Positions 8,702 through 15,662 of a stretch of DNA of 22,353 nt are shown piece after piece. Source of the DNA: an uncultured Ignavibacteria bacterium (GTDB lineage: Bacteria > Bacteroidota > Ignavibacteria > Ignavibacteriales > Melioribacteraceae); assembly GCA_937930275.1 (NCBI GenBank), contig CALGLM010000091.1:1-22353 (forward strand). The letters are read 5' to 3'. The stretch's first letter is position 1. Each line of letters begins with the position of its first letter. The notes beneath the pieces were generated by a model. It was not told the origin of the DNA. It worked only from the letters and a program-made list of their open reading frames with translations, and searched no databases. The position numbers were made by a program, and so were the translations under genes.

Positions 8702-9937
8702 ATGAAACAAAAAAGATTATATCGAACAATTGAAACGGTAGCCTCAAAAAAATTTAATAATAATAACGAATTATTAATTGAAGTAGTTGAACAATTATTA
8801 AAAAATACGGAAATTAATATTACAGGCGGACGTGTTTGGCATCTTGATATTGAAAAAGAAGGTTATTCATTAGTTTATCAAACCGGTAATGTGCAAAAAA
8901 TTGAAGTTGATTTTTTATTGCCTTTAAAAGATTATCCTGTTTTGGACTTAATTAGTATAGAACGAACTATACTTGCCAATGAAACTAATAAAATATTGCA
9001 AAAAAAGGGGATTTTCAAATATAGTGCTTCCGGCGTAGGGCAAAGAAAAAAAATTGCCGGTAAAAGTTATTACGAATACCTTATTGCAGTTAATAGCGAT
9101 AATATTGATGACGAACTTAGGTATACGCTAAATATTGTTGCAACGGTATTAACACAAAAAATTAATGAACGAAGACTGTACGATAGCCGAAAAAATTTAA
9201 TTGAAGATATAGATAAGGCAAAAGAATTACAAAAGAGTATTTTGCCTGATCATGAATTAAATTTTCATGGGTATGAGCTTTTTGGTGTAACAATTCCTGC
9301 ACAAACTTTGGGCGGTGATTTTTTCGACTATTTAAGAATTGGGGATGACGAATCCAGATTGGGAATTGCAGTAGGTGATGCGGCATCCAAAGGTTTAAGT
9401 GCAGCCGCAGAAGCGATGTACATTTCCGGGGCATTAAGAATGGCTTGTACTTTTCAAATAAAAATATCTCCGTTATTTTATAGGATGAATGAATTAATAA
9501 ATAAAATATTTAGTGACGATAGATTTACTTCACTATTTTATGCGGAAATTTCTAATGATAAAAAAGGTTTATGCCTTTATGCAAACGGAGGACATAACCC
9601 TCCTATGTTAATTAGAGCAAAAAATAAAGATATAGTATATTTAGATCCTACAGGACCACTTTTAGGACCTGCTCCTCATTCAAAATATGAAACCGATAGT
9701 ATAAATTTTAACAAAGGGGATATGTTAGTAATTTATACTGACGGAATTGTTGAATCCGCAAACGAAAAATTTGAGCTATATGAAGAAAGGCGTTTAGAAA
9801 ATGTATTGAAAAAGAATTTACATCTTTCTCCACGAGAACTTTGCTATGCGATTTTAGATGATGTAAATGTTTTTTCAACAAGTAACAGCCAATATCAGGA
9901 TGACAAAACTATTGTAGTAATAAAAAGAAAGGAATAA
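8702..9937 (+). CDS. SpoIIE/RsbU-type PP2C serine phosphatase
   Basis: A metal-dependent protein serine/threonine phosphatase of the SpoIIE/RsbU family, which usually dephosphorylates an STAS-type anti-anti-sigma factor in partner-switching control. The N-terminal 155 residues look like a GAF-type alpha/beta sensor fold, but this is weak. A helix (160-180) containing AKELQKSILP leads into the catalytic domain: GGDFFDY (204-210), GDAASKGLSA (225-234), NGGHNPP (295-301), YTDGIVES (345-352) and QDDKTIVV (399-406). The metal-binding aspartates are present (Asp206, Asp226, Asp347, Asp401). No membrane segment or receiver domain is visible. The stop codon is one base before the ATG of the PduS-like gene, whose ribosome site lies inside this gene, so the two are almost certainly co-transcribed and coupled. 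No anti-sigma kinase or STAS gene is in the window, so its target is unknown. Confidence 0.92.
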   Translation: MKQKRLYRTIETVASKKFNNNNELLIEVVEQLLKNTEINITGGRVWHLDIEKEGYSLVYQTGNVQKIEVDFLLPLKDYPVLDLISIERTILANETNKILQKKGIFKYSASGVGQRKKIAGKSYYEYLIAVNSDNIDDELRYTLNIVATVLTQKINERRLYDSRKNLIEDIDKAKELQKSILPDHELNFHGYELFGVTIPAQTLGGDFFDYLRIGDDESRLGIAVGDAASKGLSAAAEAMYISGALRMACTFQIKISPLFYRMNELINKIFSDDRFTSLFYAEISNDKKGLCLYANGGHNPPMLIRAKNKDIVYLDPTGPLLGPAPHSKYETDSINFNKGDMLVIYTDGIVESANEKFELYEERRLENVLKKNLHLSPRELCYAILDDVNVFSTSNSQYQDDKTIVVIKRKE

Positions 9938-9938
9938 A

Positions 9939-11252
9939 ATGGGTTTAACCGATTTAATTTATAAATCCGGTGTTGTAGGTGCCGGCGGAGCCGGTTTTCC
10001 TACACATGTTAAAGCAAATTCTAAAGTTGAATATATTTTAGCAAACGGTGCCGAATGCGAACCCTTAATTCACAAAGATTATGAATTGATGGTACATTTC
10101 CCAGATAAAATTGTAAGGGGAATGGAGTATATGCTTGAAAATACCGGTGCAAAACGCGGTTATTTTGGGATAAAAGAAAAAAATGTAAATGCTGTTAATA
10201 GTATAAAAAACCAATTAGATAACAGCATCGAGATGTGTTTACTGGGCGATTATTATCCTGCCGGTGATGAGTATGAGCTTGTCTATTCTGCAACAGGTCG
10301 CCTAATTCCACCGCACGGAATTCCGTTAGATGTAGGATGTGTAGTGAATAACGTGGAAACATTTTATAATATTTTTAATGCATATAATAATATTCCGCTT
10401 ACCGAAAAATTTGTTAGCGTAACAGGCTTGGTTAAAAACCCCTCATCGTTTTTTGTACCTATAGGCACAAAATTTAAAGATTTGATTAAGATTGCCGGTG
10501 GGGCTACACTACAAGATTTTGCAATATATGTAAGCGGCATATTAATGGGACGACTTACTTATGATTTAGAAGAACCGGTTACTAAAACAACAGCCGGTAT
10601 TATTCTATTGCCAAAAACGCACTATTTAATAACGAGAATGAATAAGCCTAAAGAAAGTATGAATAGAATAGGCAAGTCAGCTTGTGACCAGTGTAGTTAT
10701 TGTACCGAGTTTTGTCCGAGATATTTACTGGGTTACGATGTTCAACCTCATAAGGTTATGCGAAGTTTAGTATTTACTTCTGCCGGAAAAGAAGTGTGGA
10801 ACGAATATGCGGATTTATGTTGTGCTTGTGGATTATGTTCTTTATATTCGTGTCCCGAAGATTTATATCCGCGTGAAGCTTGCGTTCAAAGTAAAGAAGA
10901 ATTACGAATAAAAAATATAAAACACGAACAAATAAAACCGGTTAAAGTACATCCTATAAAGGACGGTAGAAGAGTACCCATAAAACAGTTATTAAAACGT
11001 TTAGATTTAGAAAAATTTGAACAAAAAACTCCGTTTAAGAATATAAATGTTGATGTAAGTGAAGTAAAAATATTAACAAAGCAACATGTCGGAGCCCCTT
11101 CTATTACAATTATAAAAGTTGGTGATAGAGTTAGTAAAGGAGACTTAATAATTAAAAATGAAGACGGAAAACTCGGTGCTAATATTCATGCGTCAATTAG
11201 CGGAATTGTAAAAGAATCAACAAACAATTATGTAATTATTAGTAAGGAATAA
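9939..11252 (+). CDS. PduS/RnfC-like Fe-S flavoprotein of microcompartment type
   Basis: Electron-transfer protein of the PduS/RnfC family. In propanediol microcompartments PduS is a flavin and two-[4Fe-4S] protein that reduces cobalamin and binds the shell protein PduT. The N-terminal nucleotide/flavin domain has GAGGAGFPTHVK (14-25) and NGAECEPL (36-43). An SLBB domain spans about 158-205. Two ferredoxin-like motifs follow: C249-x2-C252-x2-C255-x3-C259-P, and C294-x2-C297-x2-C300-x4-C305-P. A C-terminal biotinyl/lipoyl-like barrel (about 385-435; HVGAPS, VGDRVSKGDLI) ends the protein. At 437 residues it is close to PduS. Immediate linkage to a PduT-like BMC gene 7 bases downstream supports PduS over RnfC; no rnfABDEG genes are present. 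AAAGGA precedes the ATG. Its redox partner and substrate are not shown by the sequence. Confidence 0.9.
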   Translation: MGLTDLIYKSGVVGAGGAGFPTHVKANSKVEYILANGAECEPLIHKDYELMVHFPDKIVRGMEYMLENTGAKRGYFGIKEKNVNAVNSIKNQLDNSIEMCLLGDYYPAGDEYELVYSATGRLIPPHGIPLDVGCVVNNVETFYNIFNAYNNIPLTEKFVSVTGLVKNPSSFFVPIGTKFKDLIKIAGGATLQDFAIYVSGILMGRLTYDLEEPVTKTTAGIILLPKTHYLITRMNKPKESMNRIGKSACDQCSYCTEFCPRYLLGYDVQPHKVMRSLVFTSAGKEVWNEYADLCCACGLCSLYSCPEDLYPREACVQSKEELRIKNIKHEQIKPVKVHPIKDGRRVPIKQLLKRLDLEKFEQKTPFKNINVDVSEVKILTKQHVGAPSITIIKVGDRVSKGDLIIKNEDGKLGANIHASISGIVKESTNNYVIISKE

Positions 11253-11259
11253 TATAAAT

Positions 11260-11805
11260 ATGAATTCAATAGGATTAATAGAGCTATCCAGCATTGCTTC
11301 GGGAATGCTTGCGGCAGATATTATGTTAAAAACATCCCAGGTTGAGTTAATTTTATCACGCTCGATATGTTCAGGAAAATATATTGTTTTAATCGGAGGC
11401 GATGTTGCTGCAGTACAAACAAGTTTAGATGCTGCTGTTAATAATTTAGATTTTTCTGTAATAGATACATTTGTAATTCCTAATGTACATCAGGATATTT
11501 TTCCGGCAATTTCAGGGCATACAAAAGTAGATAAACTTGAATCATTAGGTATCTTAGAAGCTTATTCAGTAGCTTCACTTATTGAAGGAGCTGATGCAGC
11601 AGTAAAAGCAAGCAACGTACAGCTAATTGAAATTAGATTAGCAATGGCATTAGGGGGAAAAGCTTTTTGTACGTTAACCGGAGAAGTTGCAGCAGTTACA
11701 AGTGCCGTTGAAGCAGGGGCGTATATAATAGGAAAAAGAGGATTATTAGTTAATAAAGTAGTAATTGCATCACCACGACATGAATTACTAAGCGAAATGA
11801 TATAA
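11260..11805 (+). CDS. PduT-like tandem BMC-domain shell protein
   Basis: A trimeric (BMC-T) microcompartment shell protein made of two BMC domains, about 4-85 (IGLIELSSIASGMLAADIML) and 95-178 (LGILEAYSVASLIEGADAAV). It resembles PduT closely, including NVHQDIFPAISG (74-85; PduT has a like segment), GGDVAAV and the closing GLLVNKVVIASPRHE. SICSGKY (35-41) places Cys37 at the position of PduT Cys38, the residue that holds a [4Fe-4S] cluster at the threefold pore. Length 181 is normal. It follows the PduS-like gene by 7 bases with an AAGGA ribosome site. No BMC-H hexamer, BMC-P pentamer or encapsulated enzyme gene is in the window, so it cannot form a closed compartment by itself. The gene ends in the terminator at 11810-11840. 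Confidence 0.95.
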   Translation: MNSIGLIELSSIASGMLAADIMLKTSQVELILSRSICSGKYIVLIGGDVAAVQTSLDAAVNNLDFSVIDTFVIPNVHQDIFPAISGHTKVDKLESLGILEAYSVASLIEGADAAVKASNVQLIEIRLAMALGGKAFCTLTGEVAAVTSAVEAGAYIIGKRGLLVNKVVIASPRHELLSEMI

Positions 11806-11809
11806 AATA

Positions 11810-11840
11810 TTAAAGCGATTTATTAACTAAATCGCTTTAA
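11810..11840. terminator. Bidirectional terminator between convergent genes
   Basis: A perfect 13-base stem, TTAAAGCGATTTA (11810-11822) with TAAATCGCTTTAA (11828-11840), and a 5-base loop. It starts 4 bases after the BMC gene stop. Its right arm holds the last codons and part of the stop codon of the convergent acyltransferase fusion gene. Flanks are A/T rich on both sides but without long pure T runs. Confidence 0.8.
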
Positions 11841-14286
11841 ATTCTTTGTTTAGCAACTCATATACCGTATTCATTAAAGTATCGTAACTATGTCCTCCAG
11901 GATTTACCGGTTGCAAAAACTTAACCTGTATTGATTTAAAAGGTTTAGGAATTATTGAACCCGTAGGTAAAGCTTCAAATGCTCCTTTTATTAATACCGG
12001 AACAACCGGTACATTTAATTCACGCGCAAGAATAGCAAAAGCTCTCTTAAAAGTACCTATTTCACCGTCTTTTGACCTTGTTCCTTCAGGAAAAATCATA
12101 ATCTTTTTACCTTGTTTTAATACTTCGGCAAGCTTTTGTAAAGAGGTCATTAGATCATTATTCAAATCCATAACAATAACATTATGTTTATCTGCAATAA
12201 ATTTCAATAGCTTTGTATTAACATGTTTTTCTTTAGCATAATAATACATTTCTTTTAACTGAGAGTTTTTAAGAAAGATTGAAACAAACAATCCGTCTAT
12301 AAAACTTTGATGATTAGGGGTAATAATAGCCGGACCTTCTGGTATATTATTTACACCTTCACTTTTAATTCTAAAATAGATTTTAAGTAAATACTTTGAA
12401 AAACTTTTTAAAAATTGATGTGTAACCCAGCTTTTAGGTAATTTTAATTCAATTTTTTGTTTAAATATTTTACTCCAGTCAATACTTTCAGCTTCTGACT
12501 TAATTTTATGCTCTTTTACATATTCGGATAAAGCCTGAATATTGGAAAAGTGACCTAACTCTTCTGTTGAAAGCTCGAGTCCAAAAGAATTTTTGAGGAA
12601 TAATTGAAAACTAACTTTATCCAAAGAATCCAACGCAAGATCCAATTCCAAATGATCAGTTGCAAAAACATCTACCGTTTTAAGATCTTTAAGGTATTCT
12701 TTTACCATTTTGTATTCTTCAAAATTCGGTTCTTCAACTTTAATCTTTTCTTTTACATTTACATTGGAAAGAAATTTTTCCAATTCATATCTTTTAATTT
12801 TTCCAAGCCTTGTGCGTGGCAAATCTTCAAAAACTATATAAAAACGGGATATTTTTTTTGATTGTGCTGTCTTTTTATTATAAACATCTACAACATTCCA
12901 TTTTAAATAATCTTCAAGCTCTTCACTTTTAATGTTTTCAATTTTTTTATTATCAGGATGAAGGATTAGGTGAATTGCATCGCCTTTAGCAAAAACAGCA
13001 CTTTCATGAACTATTTCCGATATTTCAGCAATTTTCTCCTCAATTTCAACAGGACTTATATTTTTACCGTTTGAAAGAATGATAAGCTCTTTTTTTCTGC
13101 CGGTAATAAAAACATATCCGTCATCATCTAAAAAACCCAAATCACCTGTGTATAGCCAACCGTCTCTAATAATTTCTGCAGTCTCTTTAGGTTTGTTATA
13201 ATAACCTTGCATTACATTTCTACCACGAGTAATAATTTCATTATCTACTACTTTAATTTCATTGCAAGAAAGTTGTTGTCCGGAAGCACCAATTTTTGCT
13301 TTACGGGGACGCGGAAAACTAATCATAGGGGCACATTCCGTCATTCCGTATCCAACCAATATCTCAAATCCGAGAGTTCTAAAATCTCTTTCAACTTCAA
13401 AATCTAAAGCAGCACCTCCGCATACTAAAGTTTCTAAATGTCCGCCAAAATTTCGATGAACTTTACCAAAAATCAACTTTGAAAAGCCATATGAATTGAT
13501 TTTTTCGCAAGTTTTAAATAACAATCGAGTAATAAACTTCTCATTAATTTTATCTTTTATTTTCCTTCGTAATAATGTATAAAAACGGGGAACTCCTATA
13601 ATCATTGTAATCTTATAAGTTTGAAGTGTCGCAATTAAATCTTCTGCATTTAAAGAAGGGGAAAAGGCAATTGTTGCATTTACATATAACGGAATTATTA
13701 AAGTACCCATTAACGGAAGGGCATGATGAAGAGGTAACAATACCATAACTCTGATATCTTCGCGATAAATATTTGCGTCAACTACCGCTTCAACATTTGC
13801 CAAAATATTATCGTAAGAAAGCATAACACCTTTTGGTGTAGATGTTGTTCCGCTTGTGTAAATAATTAACGCTGTCTTATTTATATCATCAACCACAAAT
13901 TCGGAATTATCTTCTGATAATTCTTCTAACTTAATCTCTTCAAATACTAAAAAATCCGGCTGATATGTCAGATTGTCAGTTATCGAAATTAAAAGCTTAT
14001 TTGTTTCGACAGAACAAAATACAAATTCTGGTTTCGCATCATTTAATATATAAGCAACTTCTTCAGGAGTTGACATAAAGTCAATGGTAATTGCTATACA
14101 ATTATTTTTCCATATTGAATAGAAAGAATATACCCATTCAGGTCTATTTTCGGAAAATACGGCAACTTTTGTTGCTTTATTTTTGTAAATATTCGCATAT
14201 TTATTTACATTGCATACTAACTCATTATACGTTAGATGTATATCTTTAAAATGAATTGCGGTTTTATCGGATTTTTTTAAGAACAT
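11827..14286 (-). CDS. Acyl-adenylating enzyme / ACP / acyltransferase fusion
   Basis: A three-domain lipid enzyme. Residues 1-505 are an ANL-family acyl-CoA or acyl-ACP synthetase that activates a fatty acid with ATP: YTSGTTSTPKG (143-153), GYGMTEC (312-318), YTGDLGF (379-385), GRKKE (396-400) and RTRLGKIKR (491-499). Residues 525-592 look like an acyl-carrier domain with LALDSLDKV (550-558), Ser554 being the likely phosphopantetheine site. Residues 630-815 are a PlsC-type acyltransferase with NHQSFID (658-664) and FPEGTRS (732-738). The likely job is to activate a fatty acid, load it on the built-in carrier and pass it to a lysophospholipid or glycerol phosphate, as Aas does, but Aas has the reverse domain order (PlsC first) and no carrier. 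No signal or strong membrane segment is seen. It is convergent with the BMC unit and divergent from the dehydrogenase gene. Confidence 0.9.
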   Translation of the reverse strand: MFLKKSDKTAIHFKDIHLTYNELVCNVNKYANIYKNKATKVAVFSENRPEWVYSFYSIWKNNCIAITIDFMSTPEEVAYILNDAKPEFVFCSVETNKLLISITDNLTYQPDFLVFEEIKLEELSEDNSEFVVDDINKTALIIYTSGTTSTPKGVMLSYDNILANVEAVVDANIYREDIRVMVLLPLHHALPLMGTLIIPLYVNATIAFSPSLNAEDLIATLQTYKITMIIGVPRFYTLLRRKIKDKINEKFITRLLFKTCEKINSYGFSKLIFGKVHRNFGGHLETLVCGGAALDFEVERDFRTLGFEILVGYGMTECAPMISFPRPRKAKIGASGQQLSCNEIKVVDNEIITRGRNVMQGYYNKPKETAEIIRDGWLYTGDLGFLDDDGYVFITGRKKELIILSNGKNISPVEIEEKIAEISEIVHESAVFAKGDAIHLILHPDNKKIENIKSEELEDYLKWNVVDVYNKKTAQSKKISRFYIVFEDLPRTRLGKIKRYELEKFLSNVNVKEKIKVEEPNFEEYKMVKEYLKDLKTVDVFATDHLELDLALDSLDKVSFQLFLKNSFGLELSTEELGHFSNIQALSEYVKEHKIKSEAESIDWSKIFKQKIELKLPKSWVTHQFLKSFSKYLLKIYFRIKSEGVNNIPEGPAIITPNHQSFIDGLFVSIFLKNSQLKEMYYYAKEKHVNTKLLKFIADKHNVIVMDLNNDLMTSLQKLAEVLKQGKKIMIFPEGTRSKDGEIGTFKRAFAILARELNVPVVPVLIKGAFEALPTGSIIPKPFKSIQVKFLQPVNPGGHSYDTLMNTVYELLNKEFKAI

Positions 14287-14306
14287 ATTACACTCGTAAA
14301 ATTGAC

Positions 14307-14320
14307 TTGTAAATTTACAA
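14307..14320. promoter_or_regulatory. 14-base palindrome, possible operator
   Basis: TTGTAAATTTACAA is a perfect palindrome lying between the candidate -10 element and the start codon of the acyl-activating fusion gene, close to the expected transcription start. The position fits a repressor site. Palindromes of this size are expected a few times by chance in a window this rich in A+T. Confidence 0.3.
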
Positions 14321-14328
14321 AAAATATT

Positions 14329-14358
14329 ATATTAAAAAAATGCTTTTAATTAAATCAA
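14329..14358 (-). promoter_or_regulatory. Candidate promoter of the acyltransferase fusion
   Basis: On the minus strand TTGATT (14358-14353) and TAATAT (14334-14329) are 18 bases apart, 43 bases before the ATG at 14286. This is a fair but not unique sigma-70-like match in A+T-rich DNA. Confidence 0.3.
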
Positions 14359-14413
14359 CTCGTTATAATGAAAAATATTTGCTAATATTCATTAACATTC
14401 TTATAAACTAATT

Positions 14414-15187
14414 ATGAAGAATTGGGCTATAGTAACAGGTGCAAGTTCGGGAATTGGGAAAGCTTTTACCGATAGATTTGCTTTATCCGGGTATAATCTA
14501 ATATTAATTTCAAGAACAAAAAGCAAACTTTTAGAAATTAAACAAGAATATGAATTTAAATATGGGATAATGATAGAAGTAATACCCGTTGATTTAACCG
14601 ATAATGATTCAATTGAGATAATAAAGCCCGTTATCTCTGATAAAAAGATTGATATTTTGGTAAATAATGCCGGAATTGGAATAGCCGGTAATTTTATAGA
14701 CCAAGAAGTTAGTTACTTAGAAAATATGATAAGATTAAATTGTATAGCACCTATATTATTAACAAAACTTGTAATAAATTTAATGATTAAAGAAAATAAA
14801 GGAAATATTATATTTTTAGGCTCTCTATTGTCATTTGTACCTACACCTTTCAGTGCGGTTTATGCTGCTACAAAAGCATTTGATGAATCTTTGGCGGCAT
14901 CTTTATGGTTCGAACTGAAGAATTACAATATTAATGTAATTTCGGTTAATCCGGGGACTACAAAAACAAATTTTCATAAAAGGGCAGGATTAAAAAGAAG
15001 TAATACGGGAAGAGAACCTGAAGAAATTGTTAAAACAACCCTTAAATTTTTAGGTAAAAAGCCTTCTGTTATTGACGGATTGAAAAATAAAATAATCTAT
15101 TTTATTAGTCGTATTGTAACAAGGAAATTTTTTATTAAATTAACGGGTAAATTATTTTACAAAATGAAAATAAATAATGAACAATAA
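14414..15187 (+). CDS. Short-chain dehydrogenase/reductase (SDR)
   Basis: A classical NAD(P)-dependent oxidoreductase. The cofactor motif TGASSGIG is at 8-15, NNAG at 84-87, and the catalytic residues are Ser137, Tyr150 and Lys154 (Y-A-A-T-K). SRT at 33-35 after the second strand includes an Arg that would favour NADPH. At 257 residues it is typical, with a basic, partly hydrophobic C-terminus (about 222-250) that may touch membranes. It resembles the DltE/YqjQ-like SDRs that act on lipids or ketones, but the substrate cannot be read from sequence. It is divergent from the acyl-activating fusion gene, which hints at a shared lipid role (inference). The following reading frame overlaps its last 11 bases. 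Confidence 0.92.
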   Translation: MKNWAIVTGASSGIGKAFTDRFALSGYNLILISRTKSKLLEIKQEYEFKYGIMIEVIPVDLTDNDSIEIIKPVISDKKIDILVNNAGIGIAGNFIDQEVSYLENMIRLNCIAPILLTKLVINLMIKENKGNIIFLGSLLSFVPTPFSAVYAATKAFDESLAASLWFELKNYNINVISVNPGTTKTNFHKRAGLKRSNTGREPEEIVKTTLKFLGKKPSVIDGLKNKIIYFISRIVTRKFFIKLTGKLFYKMKINNEQ

Positions 15188-15296
15188 ACTAAAAAGCACT
15201 CTATTTTTATTTCTATTTTTTTTAATTATAAGTTTTTTATGGGTTATTTCGTCATACTTTTTAGAAAAAGCGCAATTAAATAAAAAAGGACTACAA

Positions 15297-15662
15297 ATGA
15301 CAATTGATAAACTAACACCTATTTTATATACAAACAAAGTGTCGGAAACAATTAATTTTTATAAGGAAAATTTAAGTTTTAATGTTGTTGCCTTAATGCC
15401 CGAAAAAGGAGAACCTGAATTTGCGATTTTATCTAACCGGAATATTGAACTAATGATTCAGAACGATAGCACTATAAGTCTGGGAGAAAATAAATTCATT
15501 TCACTTTATATGGATGTTGATAATCTTCAAAAATTATTTGATAGAATTAAAACAAAAGCCCAAATTATAAAACCTATTGATAAAACATTTTACGGTACAA
15601 AAGAAATTACTTGTAAAGATAACATAGGTAATACTTTAACATTTGCCGAACATATAAATTAA
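15297..15662 (+). CDS. VOC-superfamily (glyoxalase/bleomycin-resistance-like) protein
   Basis: A small protein of the vicinal-oxygen-chelate superfamily: LTPILYTNKVSETINFYKENLSFNVV is the usual first beta-alpha-beta unit (from residue 6), and YGTKEITCKDNIGNTLTFAEH the last one. From this ATG it has 121 residues, the normal size of a one-module VOC protein, and AAGGA (15286-15290) sits 6 bases upstream, so this start is preferred. The same frame is open back to an ATG at 15177 that overlaps the end of the dehydrogenase gene. That start would add 40 residues with one strong membrane segment (LFLFLFFLIISFLWVISSYF). The usual metal residues are not all obvious, so it may be a binding or resistance protein rather than a lyase. 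Its stop shares the bases TTAA with the stop of the convergent AAA+ gene. Confidence 0.75.
   Translation: MTIDKLTPILYTNKVSETINFYKENLSFNVVALMPEKGEPEFAILSNRNIELMIQNDSTISLGENKFISLYMDVDNLQKLFDRIKTKAQIIKPIDKTFYGTKEITCKDNIGNTLTFAEHIN

Noticed and set aside
9162..9434. Antisense 90-codon frame within the phosphatase gene
   Set aside because: It lies wholly opposite the conserved PP2C catalytic motifs and has no features of its own.
9939..11252. RnfC subunit of an Rnf ion-pumping complex
   Set aside because: No rnf genes are adjacent, and a PduT-like shell gene follows at once, so the PduS assignment fits better.
12604..13459. Plus-strand reading frames of 65-85 codons opposite the acyl-activating fusion gene
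   Set aside because: They are antisense to a clearly coding gene, show no family features, and lack ribosome sites.
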